A program made the translations under genes and the position numbers. Shown here one piece after another: positions 44,664 through 55,811 of a stretch of DNA of 64,000 bases. Below the pieces are notes generated by a model, which ran no database searches, had not been told where the DNA came from, and saw nothing but the letters and a program-made list of their open reading frames with translations. Positions within the stretch are counted from its first letter, which is position 1. The number at the start of each line of letters is the position of its first letter. The DNA comes from Linanthus parryae (lineage: Eukaryota > Streptophyta > Magnoliopsida > Ericales > Polemoniaceae), in contig JALGPY010000003.1 of assembly GCA_023055425.1 (NCBI GenBank), forward strand, positions 23,929,001-23,993,000, written 5' to 3'.

Positions 44664-44786
44664 TGTTATCTTTTTATTTCTACTGGTTATCTGGGTTATA
44701 TCATTTGTTTTCTGCGTTCGTATTAATATTGTCTAATTGTTATCTTTCTGGAAATTTTGTTTTCGGATGCCTTATAAATGTTATCT
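44664..44786. repeat. Right subterminal TGTTATCT array
   Basis: TGTTATCT at 44664, 44738 and 44779 and GGTTATCT at 44685: four copies in 123 bases, in the orientation opposite to the left array. Together they frame the MULE. Confidence 0.7.
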
Positions 44787-44800
44787 AGGTCAAAAAAGAT

Positions 44801-45057
44801 TCCCTCCAGGGACCACATTTTTTGTCCGCTAGCGGGTATTTTCGTAATAACCGGGAAGTACCGGCTGAGCCGGTTACTTCCGGACGCACCAAAGTTTTTG
44901 CCTTAATATTAGTACCAAAATGTAATAGTAAGAGTTCATTCATCATAATTTTTTCTTTTGAGGAACTTGAACAGTTTCTACATTGTCGTGACACTGATAC
45001 ATTTTAATATCAGTGCTGACAACAGTTGTGGCACGTGGTGTCCGTGATTTATAGGAA
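44801..45057. other. Flank between MULE and Helitron
   Basis: Contains TTTGTCCGCTAGCG (44821-44834), then CCGGGAAGTACCGGCTGAGCC with an imperfect inverted CCGG repeat. The true right end of the MULE may lie within it. No coding signal. Confidence 0.45.
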
Positions 45058-47621
45058 CTAGACGTTACCCCGCGCTGAAGCGCGGGTTCTACAACCTTGT
45101 CTAAGCTTGAGATCTTAAATCTTAAGCTCTGTCTTATATGCATGGGATGGTAGGTAGGGGGTTTTCTTTTTTTTTTTTTTTCTTTTTTTTTAGGAAAAGT
45201 GAAGGTTGTTCATATGATGTTATTAGATTTGTCTTATAATTTTAATAAATTAACTATGATACTTGTAAGTATGAATTAATTCATTGTTTTCATAGGACCA
45301 AGCCATAACTCATAGCGGTTAGCTCTGTGTTAATTGCGAGACTTAAAAAATTACATGCTACATATAGTCCACCGAGTACTCTTTCATAATCACCTGATAG
45401 TCTCCTAATAAGACCCATTTCGTCACTGTCAAAAGCCAAAAACTAACACGCAAATTTCAATTCATAGAGGCATTCTTTTCAACACTTCGTTTTAATTTCC
45501 AAATTTTAACTGTCTGATTTAATAAATTATGTGTCCCCTAAAATTTGTAAAGGAAAAAATACGGCAATATCTTAGAAAATCACAAATCTCCCTTCTAATT
45601 CATAAGTTGTTCCCTTTTCTACGGCTGATACCAACTACAATTTTACTTGTCTGACATGCTGATGTGACAGCATAACTATAACAAAGTAGCTAATTTTAGT
45701 TTTCTTATATTCTTAAAATTGTGGTGTTAAAATTGATTTGGGTATCGTCTCTTCTGACAGCTGTGTGGTGTTTCAATTAAGATGGTTTTATTGATGTTGT
45801 ACAGAGGAATAGCTGGACAAAAATGACCATGCTAGATCCCGCATTCTAAAATCTTAAATCATTTCTTCTAATAATTGACTACACTTTGGCCTACAGAGTA
45901 CAATTCAGACTTACATGAATAATATTATGGGAACAATTGTAAATTCACTTACTACAACTACGTCTCCTTTAATATGTGCATTTTGTTTGATATAATGATA
46001 ATCTAATTTGTGATAACTAAGAAGACATGCTTTGTCGAAAGTTCAGTTTAGCCAATAATTGTTGCACGGTATGTTGGTATCTAAATAATGTATAGATATA
46101 GATATGACATCTACATATCAAGCATTAAAATATTAATTTAATATAAACAGATAATAGTTTCACGTTTAAGCGCATTATATTAAGTGTTTTCGAAAGTGTA
46201 ATTGTAGATGTGATAGATCATAAAATCGACATAACAATGTCCAAGAAAAAGAAGTCACACTCAATGTTTGATCATGTCCAAGAAAAACATTGCACTCTTT
46301 CTATTAGATGTGAAGCAGAACGAATACTGGAATAAGCAATAATTTCTCCCATTCTCTTGAATTTGCAGCCAATCATATGGTGATTAGCCAAAATATATGA
46401 TCCAAAAAAACGGGGAATTATGTCTTACCTAATTTTGGGTCTAGATATGTAATCCCATACATGATTAGTGTTGTTTCTCAGCTTGGTTTAAACAAAGTGT
46501 CATATTACAGTTCTTCAAATCATGTAAAGAATAAATACATTTACTCTCTCATACAACTGCAATATTGCAAAATGAAATCTTCAATGGGCAAAATATATGC
46601 CCAACCTGTTTTTAACAGCAAACGTGAGTTATACAAATAATCCGCAACTCATAGTAGAAGTGTAGGGTTTCCCCTTTTAGGTAATTTTAGTAAGCTCTAC
46701 GACAATTGTAAATAGCCTTATTGTGAAAATCCAGATTATGTCTTGTACATGGACAATTAGATCGATTGAGGCTGTAAGCAGAACCACTACAGCGTTTTCC
46801 ATAACTTGTACAAATGATTCACATATGGGTAAAAAGATGCTGTCAAAAAAATAGGTAAAAAGAAAAGCAAATATGAACATGTGTTCTCGTGAAGTCGATT
46901 AATGGAAGCCAAATTATGGTTATGAGAAAGAGAGAAAGTTACCATTCCCAAAAGAACAGTTTGTCTTGAATCTGAAATATGACAAACTAAGTGGCGTGAT
47001 TAGTTTATCAAGTGTCAACAATGGATATATATTTTATCAGATGCATATAAATTGGCGCAACTAATTGGCAGAATATATGGAATAATTTTCATAAGTAGAG
47101 AATGAAACTAAAGTAAATCACCTTGTACACCTCTAGTCATCATATATTGTATCGAATTGAGATGGTTCAGTGAATTTCTAAGGAAAACATGGGATCTACG
47201 ATGATAAATAATTTGTATTGAACTCTCTGAATAATGATTACGAAAAGTAGTTTAATGTTTGCATTCCACAAATGAGAATGTTTTGGGTGTATTTTGACAG
47301 GCCACATATCTCAGCAAACCAAAAAGAAACGTTCCATATATTTGGTAACTTAAAACGGAGACATAAGTGCACATTTATGTCACTGTAATGTGTTTGTACA
47401 TTAAAGTTAGTAAACAAAAAAAATCTGTAACTCCAAAATAAAAACAATGCTATAATTAAATTACATGTTGAGTCATGCATGACGTGTAGTATTCTAATCG
47501 GCTTGCTCATGATGCATTGTGACGTGGCAAGACAAATGTCAAAACAACAATAGCCATAAATTGACAAATGTCAGTTCCAGATTCAATCGGAGCACCTTCC
47601 TGCTTTTATATATTATATAGA
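45058..47621 (-). mobile_element. Non-autonomous Helitron, 2564 bp
   Basis: Read on the minus strand, the element begins at 47621 with TCTATATAATATATAAAAGC, a classic Helitron 5' end, right after an A (47622). It ends at 45058 with CTAG, seven bases after a GC hairpin (CCCGCGCT..AGCGCGGG, 45069-45086), right before a T (45057). Insertion between A and T without duplication, TC start, CTRR end and the 3' hairpin are the standard Helitron marks. No Rep/helicase sequence is inside, only AT-rich DNA and small ORFs without known domains, so it depends on an autonomous partner. Confidence 0.9.
45069..45086 (-). terminator. Helitron 3' terminal hairpin
   Basis: CCCGCGCT-GA-AGCGCGGG, eight perfect base pairs, just inside the CTAG end. 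In Helitrons this hairpin marks the end of rolling-circle strand transfer; it is not a transcription terminator. Confidence 0.88.
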
Positions 47622-47635
47622 TGCCTCTAAGTTTG

Positions 47636-48041
47636 TATTAAACCATATCGTTCAGCCCACTGCATTGGGCCATCACTCTGGAACAAGCCCAAATGCTATG
47701 AGCTATCTCAGCTCAAGCCCATGACCACATTACACTCTTATCTATACTTGAAGCACTCAAAGACAAGCTCAAGGACAAAACTGAAAGGCATTCTCACCCT
47801 TGAAGGACCAATATGTAAATATCTTTTTATATTATTTTCAGATCTGCATTAATGTTAATTGATCTCATCCAACGGTAGTGATAGCTTTTGTCTTGTATTT
47901 ATCTCTAATGCCTCTGTGAATAAGAATCATCAAAAGCTTCTAGCAATCTCTCTGTGTTTCTCTCTCGGTGGCTTTGTTCACCTCCTGTGATGATCTCTTC
48001 ATCTGGTACTCTAATTCACTGAAACCTTACGGTTTCTTTCA
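47636..48041 (+). repeat. 5' LTR (406 bp)
   Basis: TATTAAACC...GGTTTCTTTCA. Contains a TATATTATT box-like stretch near 47830. Nearly identical to the 3' copy. Confidence 0.96.
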
Positions 48042-48054
48042 TGGTATCAGAGCC
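48042..48054 (+). other. Primer-binding site
   Basis: TGGTATCAGAGCC directly adjoins the 5' LTR and matches initiator Met-tRNA. Confidence 0.95.
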
Positions 48055-48055
48055 A

Positions 48056-51000
48056 ATGGCTCATACCACCGCCTCATCTTCAAGTACTGCTCTTGTTCCA
48101 TATTCTACCACCACACACTCAAATCCGATCTACCTACTGTCAAACATTCACAATCTGGTTCCAATCAAGCTAGATGGAACGCATTACGTCATATGGAAGT
48201 ATCAAATCACATCTCTTCTCAAAACCCAGAACCTGTTCGGTCTCTTGGATGGTTCAGATCTGGCTCCGGCTGAGTTCATAAAAGGCTCCGGCGAATCAGA
48301 AGGCACCACAGTGCCAAACCCATAATATCAGGCGTGGATCCAGAAAGATCAAGCTCTTGTCACTATACTTAATGCAACTTTGAGTGCCGAAGCTCTCAAT
48401 CACGTAATTGGTCAGTCCTCTTCTCGATCAATTTGGCTTATTCTCGGCAAAAGGTACGCCTCCCTTACACGCTCCAATATAATGCAATTAAAGTCGGAAC
48501 TTCAGACTGCTCGGAAAAATTCTGATTCTATAGATGTCTATATGAACAAACTGAAAGTAATTCGAGACAAACTCATGGTTGCTATGGTTAATATTGATGA
48601 CGAGGACATGATGCTTTATGCTGTGAATGGGTTGCCACCCGAATATAATCCCTTTAGATCTTCCCTTCGTATCAATTCTGGACCTATATCCTTTGATGAT
48701 TTACATGTGCTTTTGAAAAGCGAAGAACATATGCTTGAGTCTCAGAATGTAACCTCTCAAAATCCCACTGTTGCTTTTAACACTGTCACTACAGAATCAA
48801 ACCGAGGGGGCTTTAATGGTAGAGGTAGATCCCAAAATGGTAATCGTGGCAATTTTGGCAATAATCGTGGTGGTTATGGCCGAGGCAATGGCCGAAACAA
48901 CGGTCGTGGCTTTAATTCTGACTTTTCTGGAAAGTATTATCGTGGTGGCCGTGGACACTATGGAAATTATCGTGGTAGAAATGAATATGGCAGAGGCAAC
49001 AATAATGGGTATCGTGGTGGACGAAACTTTGGTTATAACCAATCTCGTAACCCTGATACTTGTCAAATTTGTGGTCAGCAGTTCCACACTTCTCTTGATT
49101 GTGCTCATAGGATGAACCACGCCTATCAAGGGCGTATGCCACCTGAGTCACTCACCGCCTTGACGGCTTCGACTCAAACTTACAATCATCCTAGCTATTG
49201 GTTGTCTGACACGGGAGCTACAAACCACATGACACATGACTTCCAAAATTTGAATACTTCTGATGCCTATCTCGGAAATGATCATGTTGCAGTAGGAAAT
49301 GGTCAAACTCTTCCCATCCATAATACTGGTACCGCCCTACTTTCTACTAGTTCACACAATTTCACCCTTCACAACACTTTGCACGTACCTAAGCTTAGCA
49401 CAAATCTATTATCTGTTCACAAATTATGCTCGGATAATAATTGTCGTTTTATTTTTGACTCAACATCTTTTTCAATACAGGACAAAACTACGGGAACACT
49501 ACTCTATCAGGGATTGAGTAAAAATGGGTTATATCCCATCGAATCTCTACCTTCTAATTTCTTGTCTCGTAATTCTATGTTGCATGCCTTTGTTAGCAAT
49601 AAAGTTGATGTCCGTACTTGGCACGATCGCTTGGGACATCCCTCGGATAGTGTCTTGCATAAAATAATTGCTCTGTTTGACATTTCTAGCAATAAAAATA
49701 GAAGTCTTTGTTATTCTTGTTTAGAAGGTAAAGTGCACCGTCTACCTTACCCTAACTCTGATTCTAATACTGATACGCCTTTAAAATTGCTTCATAGTGA
49801 CGTTTGGGGGCCCTCGAGCTCCAAGTCCTACCATGGATATCGCTATTATGTGTTATTTGTCGACGATTATTCGAAATTCACTTGGGTGTTTCCGTTGCAT
49901 AATAAATCCGATGTACCTACTGTGTTTTCTCTTTTTAAGTTAAAAATTGAGAAATTGTTGAATCACCACATTCGCATTCTCCGCACCGACGTTGGCGGCG
50001 AATACATGTCCTTTACTTCATCTAAAATTCTCCAACAAGATGGAATAACCCATCAAAAATCTTGTCCTCACACCCCGCAACAAAATGGCGTTGCGGAGCG
50101 AAAGCACCGCCACATTATGGAAACGGCTATAACCATACTTAAAAGAGCATCTCTTCCTAATTACTTGTGGTTTCACGCTGTAAATGCCGCCGTTTTTTTG
50201 ATAAATCGTATGCCTAGTCATAACACCTACAATAAGTCGCCTTTTGAATTGATCTTTGGTAAGTCCCCAGATTACTCACAATTGAAAGTTTTTGGTTGTG
50301 CATGTTTTCCATATTTACGCCCCTATAATTCCTCCAAACTAGACTCTAAAACCAAGTTATGCACTTTTATTGGTTATGCGGAAGATTACAAAGGTTACTT
50401 ATGTCTTGATACGACTACTAATCGCATTTATACTTGTCGTGACGTTATTTTTGACGAAAGTCAATTTCCATATGCCAAAAAGGTCACTGGCTCTCCTACT
50501 TCTCCTATTGTTTCAGGTACAAATGTACCAGCAGCTCATGTTTTTGTACCACCCACTGGTACAGCAACTGCTTTGGTACCTCCCACTGGCACTGCTTCTT
50601 CTTTGGCATCACCAGTTGGTACCACAGCCCCCCTACCACTGCACCTGTCCCTAAACGGTCCCAAACACCATCTGTGATGAGTTGGCCTAGCCCAGGTGCT
50701 GCTGTTTCTCCCTCAGCCGGCCTGGAGCAGCCTACCGATGCTCAAAATTCCACTGTCCAGGACGTTAATTCGACCCCAGCAGAATCTGTGCCTTCGGTTT
50801 TAGGCATGGCACCTCCGGCTGATGTTGAGACGGCATCAGAACTGGCCCCACCTGAGATGGAACTACAACAAAATTCCAATCCCACTCACCACATGCAAAC
50901 TCGTAGAAAATCCGGAATCAGCAAAAAAAAAGTCAGGTTTTTCTGCTATCACCACTATTAGTGATCCTACATCTTACACTGTGGCTAGTAAACACTCCCA

Positions 51001-52494
51001 GTGGCGTTCCGCTATGACTGAGGAGTACACTAGCCTCACACAACAAAATACATGGACTCTAGTACCTCCACCACCAAATGCAAACGTAATCGGAAACAAA
51101 TGGGTTTTTCGCACCAAGTATAATCCCAATGGCACCATTTCACGTTATAAAGCACGACTTGTCGCCAAAGGTTTCCATCAAAATCCCGGTATTGATTTCG
51201 ATGAAACCTTTAGCCCCGTTGTTAAGCACTCCACGGTTCGCACAATTTTAGCACTTGCGGCCAACTTTGATTGGCCTTTACAACAATTAGATGTCAAAAA
51301 CGCTTTTCTTCATGGTATTCTTCGTGAAACTGTATATATGAGTCAACCACAAGGGTTCAAAGACCCTCGTTTTCCACATTACGTTTGCAGGCTTAACAAG
51401 TCCATATATGGTTTAAAACAAGCCCCACGAGCTTGGTTTGAACGTTTCACCTCCTATTTACTAACTCTTGGCTTTATTTCTTCCTTTGCTGATTATTCTC
51501 TATTTATTCGGCACTCTCATGGAAAAATAACCATTTTACTTTTATACGTTGATGACATCATCCTAACTGGTAACGACACAAGTTTTATTTCTCTTTTAGT
51601 TAGAAAATTGAACTCTGAATTTTCCATGACAGATTTAGGACCCCTTACGTATTTTTGGGCTTAGAAATAAAAAGAACCAAAGATGGCATCTCCATCCATC
51701 AGGCTAAGTATATTTCTGACTTATTGTCTCGTTTCGATATGTCCAATTGTAAACCTGCGTCTACTCCTCTATCTGCAGGTACAAAATATCACGCTCAAGA
51801 CAGCCATCATCTCCCGGATGCTACTCCATATCGCCAACTCCTCGGCGCACTTCAATATCTTACTTTTACACGACCTGACATTGCCTTTGCAGTTAATCAC
51901 TTGTGTCAATTTATGCACACACCCACAGAAAATCACCTTGTTGGAGTCAAACGTATTCTTAGATATTTGCAGGGCTCCAAAAATCACGGTCTTTTTTATC
52001 AAAAAGGACACACTCCCATCACTGCTTACAGTGACGCCGATTGGGCCGGGAACCCTACTGATAGGCGTAGCACCTCTGGCTTCGTTGTTTTTCTTGGCCC
52101 CAACCCTATACATTGGGGTGCCAAGAAACAACCGACCGTTGCACGGTCCTCCACTGAAGCCGAATATCGAGCTCTTGCTTCTACAGCAGCAGAACTAGCT
52201 TGGCTTAAAATTTTATTTCGTGATTTAAATATTTTTATTTCTCAAAAACCCGTACTTTGGTGTGATAACTTATCTGCTATCGCAATCACGGCTAATCCAA
52301 TCCTACATGCTCGCACCAAGCATATCGAAATAGATTATCACTATATTAGGGAAAAAGTTCTTACTAATGCTTTGTCTATTTCCTTTGTGAATAGCTCGGA
52401 CCAGATCGCAGACATTTTTACAAAAGGACTTCCCACACATCAGTTTCAAGACCTCAAACACAAACTAATGGTGCATCCCGCCCCATTAGTTTGA
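48056..52494 (+). pseudogene. Copia gag-pol polyprotein, recently broken
   Basis: Starts MAHTTASSSSTALVPYS. Gag carries the LDGTHYVIWKYQI motif, a Gly/Arg/Asn-rich basic region and a CCHC knuckle CQICGQQFHTSLDC (49059-). Then come protease (YWLSDTGATNHMT, 49198), pre-integrase (WHDRLGHPSD), integrase (HSDVWGPSS, 49794; FVDDYSKFTW; QNGVAERKH), RT (FDETFSPVV; LDVKNAFLHG; LLLYVDDIILTGND, 51540) and RNase H (AYSDADWAGN, 52025; SSTEAEYRAL). Breaks: a TAA at 48323-48325 in gag, and frame changes at a C-run near 50627, an A-run at about 50923-50931 and a T-run near 51650. Otherwise all domains look complete. Confidence 0.95.
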
Positions 52495-52501
52495 GGGGGA
52501 G
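52491..52501 (+). other. Polypurine tract
   Basis: TTGAGGGGGAG immediately precedes the 3' LTR. Confidence 0.9.
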
Positions 52502-52907
52502 TATTAAACCATATCGTTCAGCCCACTGCATTGAGCCATCACTCTGGAACAAGCCCAAATGCTATGAGCTATCTCAGCTCAAGCCCAGGACCACATTACA
52601 CTCTTATCCATACTTGAAGCACTCAAAGACAAGCTCAAGGACAAAACTGAAAGGCATTCTCACTCTTGAAGGACCAATCTGTAAATATCTTTTTATATTA
52701 TTTTCAGATCTGCATTAATGTTAATTGATCTCATCCAACGGTAGTGATAGCTTTTTTCTTGTATTTATCTCTAATGCCTCTGTGAATAAGAATCATCAAA
52801 AGCTTCTAGCAATCTCTCTGTGTTTCTCTCTCGGTGGCTTTGTTCACCTCCTGTGATGATCTCTTCATCTGGTACTCTAATTCACTGAAACCTTACGGTT
52901 TCTTTCA
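52502..52907 (+). repeat. 3' LTR (406 bp)
   Basis: Same length as the 5' LTR, with about six substitutions. Its outer end is CTTTCA followed by the duplication GTTTG. Confidence 0.96.
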
Positions 52908-52912
52908 GTTTG

Positions 52913-53339
52913 TACATGGAGTTGCTTTGCGTTCAGAGTATTGGGTAGTGCAAAATCGAGAAGGTCATCAAACCATATTTTTTTTCTGATGCGGCCTTTT
53001 GGCAACCAAACAAATTTCAAGGACTTGGAAGGAAAATCTGTTGCTTGGGCTGCTACAAATGTATGCTTTGATATGTTTTAATCTTGATTTTCATCACATC
53101 TTCGTGTTTTTATGTACTTTAAAAGCAAGTAAGTTGGATCACATTTGCAGATCAAGCGTTACAATGTGAAAAAGCAAAAGAATGCCGTTGAAGGAAAACA
53201 AGCTGTGCTAGCTGCTGTTGCCTTTGCTTAGGTGTTGGCTGTGATTAAGTATAAACTGTTTAATTAACTGCTGTATATGGAAGTGTGTTGCCTTTAATAA
53301 GTGAAACAGATTGCTATATCACACACGGTGAACTCAAAA
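52913..53339 (+). other. Spliced-looking fragment of unknown identity
   Basis: An open piece reading MRPFGNQTNFKDLEGKSVAW ends at AAT before GTATGC (53060), and after a TTTGCAG acceptor at 53151 it could continue IKRYNVKKQKNAVEGKQAVL to a TAG at 53230. The splice sites look good, but I recognise no domain. It could be the 3' end of a gene cut off by the Copia insertion, or part of the LINE relic that follows. Confidence 0.3.
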
Positions 53340-53760
53340 GTTAATTTTAAGTTTCATTCTGATGCAGCAGTTGATAGTGTCAAGTCCAAAGGAGGTCTTG
53401 GGTTTGGCTTTTTTCAGACAAGATAAAGTTTTTTGTTGGACAATCACTTCATCCCGATCCTTTCATTTCAAAGCCAGTGATTCTTGAAGCTCTTGCTTTT
53501 GTTGGCCTCAAAGCATGGCATGGAAAAAGTTCAGGTTTGCTCCGATTTAGAAGCTGTGGCGGACTGCCTTAATAAGGATAGTAATAATTAGCTTCAGCCA
53601 TTTCAGCCATAACTGAAGATTGCAAGATCCTTTTCTGTTTGCATATTGTCCTTTGTACCAAAATCTTCCAATTGTGCAGCTCATATAGTTGCCAAAGCTG
53701 CATTTGTTTGGGATGTATTTCTTCTTGAAGGGTTTCAGCCCTATTGTATATTGGTTGTGA
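53340..53760 (+). pseudogene. LINE RNase H fragment
   Basis: FNSDAAVDSVKSKGGLGFGF matches the start of the RNase H domain in plant LINE ORF2; after frameshifts and stops, SDLEAVADCLNKD and SSNCAAHIVAKAAF give its middle and end. No RT part is attached. Decayed. Confidence 0.7.
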
Positions 53761-53858
53761 TAGCCTAGTCTTAATGGAAGTTCTAATTTTCTTACGAAAA
53801 TGTTTGTAACTTACTACTGTACATGGAATTATTTAATTGAAGCTTACTTTGACAAATT

Positions 53859-55058
53859 GTGAGCTTCAGTTTGAACATTTCAAATGTTGAGGCTTTCTCT
53901 GTTGCCGCGGCTTACAAAAGCATTAATCTCACTTTGAACCTTGAAAAGGGGCTCTTTGACAACGATTGGATCAGAATATGGAAATTAAAAATTCAAGTCA
54001 AAATTGATCACTTTTCTCTGGACTATTCGACATCAAAAGATTATGACAAATGTCAATAGAAAGAGAAGAAGTTTCACTAACTCGGATACCTGTATCATGT
54101 GCAATGCTGGGGAGGAAGATGTGAATCATCTTCTCCAATTTTGCTCAAAAGTTAAGGGCATTTGGAATGAGCTTTTTGATCCTACTTGGGTGACTGCTAA
54201 CAATCAAAAAGATTTTAAAGTCTGGTTCAATGACAATCTGTGTTTTAATCTTAAAGCAAAGCTCTTTGTTATTACCCTTTGGTTTATATGGTGTCGTCGA
54301 AATCTGAAAACTTTTAAAGACGAGATGGAACCACCGGAGGTTTGCACCAAAAAGATCAGAAGTTTTGAGAAGGCGAATCAGGGAGCTTTTTCTAACTCTC
54401 AACTTTTATTTCCCTCGCCTTATACTGTTCATTGCGGTTCTCATTGGGTCCCCCCTTTATAATCAAGATCAATGTGGGCGGCTGTGCTAGAGGTGATCCA
54501 GGTGCTGCAGGATTTGTAGGTGTTGTCTGTGATAAAAGGGGCAAATGGAAGTTAGGCTTCTATGGAAAACTTGAAAACTGCTCCAGTCTTGAGGCTGAAG
54601 TGTGGGCGGTCTACAAAGCTATCTCTGTTACTTATCAGAAGAATTGACAAAATTATGTGATTGAGACTTATAATCTGGACACGGTCAGTATCTTCAAGGA
54701 GCATATCTATGGTCCAATGAATTTGAGGACCCAGATAAATGATGGGATTCATCTCCTGAAGTGCAATGGAGGCAAGGTGGAGCATATTAACAGAGATGCA
54801 AACGAAGTTGCGAAGCGCTAGCAAACATGGGAACGGAACAACAGAAGCTGCTTCATTTCATGATCGAAGCTCCGGAGGGTATTAAGGGTCTCCTCATCCC
54901 CGACATGTTGGGCATGGGGAACTTCTTCTAGTTAGGTGGCTGGGTTTTGGGTTCCCGCTGTTTTTCTCTTTTTTTCCAGTTTTTGTTTCGCTTTTTTCTC
55001 TTTTCCTTAGTTTCTGTTTTCTGTAATGCGTATTGAACTTCCGTGGGATCGAAAAAAA
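53859..55058 (+). pseudogene. LINE ORF2 3' end: zf-RVT and RNase H, with poly-A
   Basis: AFSVAAAYKSINLTL and DNDWIRIWKLKIQVKIDHF begin a zf-RVT domain, which shifts frame near 54020 and continues DTCIMCNAGEEDVNHLLQFC and LFVITLWFIWCRRN. RNase H follows (IIKINVGGCARGDPGAAGFV, 54461-; NCSSLEAEVWAVYKAI; HINRDANEVAKR). It ends with a short A-run (55050-55058) after a TTGTTTCGC-type 3' UTR. Stops at 54645 and beyond. 5'-truncated, as is typical for LINEs. Confidence 0.82.
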
Positions 55059-55741
55059 AATGTTGATGAATCAATGTGTATATGGATGAAATGTAAAAAA
55101 GTTCACTAAATAAAAAGAAAGACCGACGACAATTATACCGTAGTAAAATAAATTACGAAGGCTGTCAATGAAGCATCACATTAGGGTTTGATCAGACATA
55201 GTAAAAGTATATAGGAAGGTGTATGTCAACTTTGATTATCTGATGGTCGCCAAATCATGTTTACACTGCAATGGTTTGAACTACCCTATTAAAAGAATTT
55301 ATGTTGGCACAATTTAATTACACAATGGTCTCATATATCGGTTGTGCTAAGTCTAAAATTACGACGACTCGTATTACCGCCCAACCCACCTGTTTGACAC
55401 CTTTAATGTGTTGCAAAGGAATGCACAAACCTAGAGTGTGCAGGAGTGAGATGTGTTGTTGGGGATGATTTGAAAATTGTCCGTTCCCTCAGAGCACTAG
55501 CTAAAACTATGACATAAAATTTTATAACAGAATATTAATCTGTTTTTTTAGTTATCACAAAGAAAAATAGTTGGTAAAAAACTTTCGATACAGTGGCTTG
55601 TAAAGTTGCAAACAATAAAGTAGTAAATTGTATTATTTTAACATCTAAAGTGTTACATTTCTACTCCCTCCATCGCAATATTTTGGTTCCTCAAATTATT
55701 TTTTCACTCTACTTCTTAGTGACTCACAATACCGGAGTAAA
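55059..55741. other. Non-coding; possible Stowaway-like MITE end
   Basis: No coding signal. TACTCCCTCCATCGCAATAT near 55661 is the usual left end of Stowaway MITEs (TA target, CTCCCTCC), but I found no matching right end, so it is a fragment at best. Confidence 0.45.

Positions 55742-55811
<70 letters not shown>
55742..55811. repeat. (TAA)n microsatellite
   Basis: About 22-23 uninterrupted TAA/AAT units. The poly-Ile frame is an artefact of it. Confidence 0.97.

Larger units (their letters stand above)
32521..44800. mobile_element. Large MULE with FAR1-type transposase and Ulp1-type protease
   Basis: Boundaries are approximate. Divergent genes (transposase on minus, protease on plus) lie between two arrays of an 8-base motif in opposite orientation (AGATAACA left, TGTTATCT right). 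The central 35.8-38.2 kb is non-coding and repetitive. Mutator-like elements carrying Ulp1-like genes are known in plants (for example CUMULE-type and Kaonashi-type elements); assigning this element to that group is inference from its gene content. It looks recent: splice sites are consensus, the transposase has only one visible stop, and the protease has one unresolved frame junction. Confidence 0.75.
47636..52907 (+). mobile_element. Young Ty1/Copia LTR retrotransposon, 5.27 kb
   Basis: Two 406-bp LTRs (47636-48041 and 52502-52907) with about six differences, a primer-binding site, one gag-pol region, a polypurine tract and a 5-bp duplication GTTTG (47631-47635, 52908-52912). The LTRs start TATTAAACC rather than TG. 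A 98.5% LTR identity means a recent insertion. It lies 14 bases from the Helitron's 5' end. The coding region has one stop and about three frame changes, so this copy cannot move by itself as sequenced. Confidence 0.96.

Noticed and set aside
32449..44834. TTTGTCCGCTAGCG at both outer borders as the target duplication of the large MULE
   Set aside because: Fourteen bases is longer than any Mutator duplication (8-11), and the flanking bases do not start matching inverted repeats. It may be part of diverged termini, so it is only noted.
48771..49115. Met/Val/Ile-rich ORF in the gag region of the young Copia
   Set aside because: Off-frame reading of the Gly/Arg/Asn-rich gag segment.
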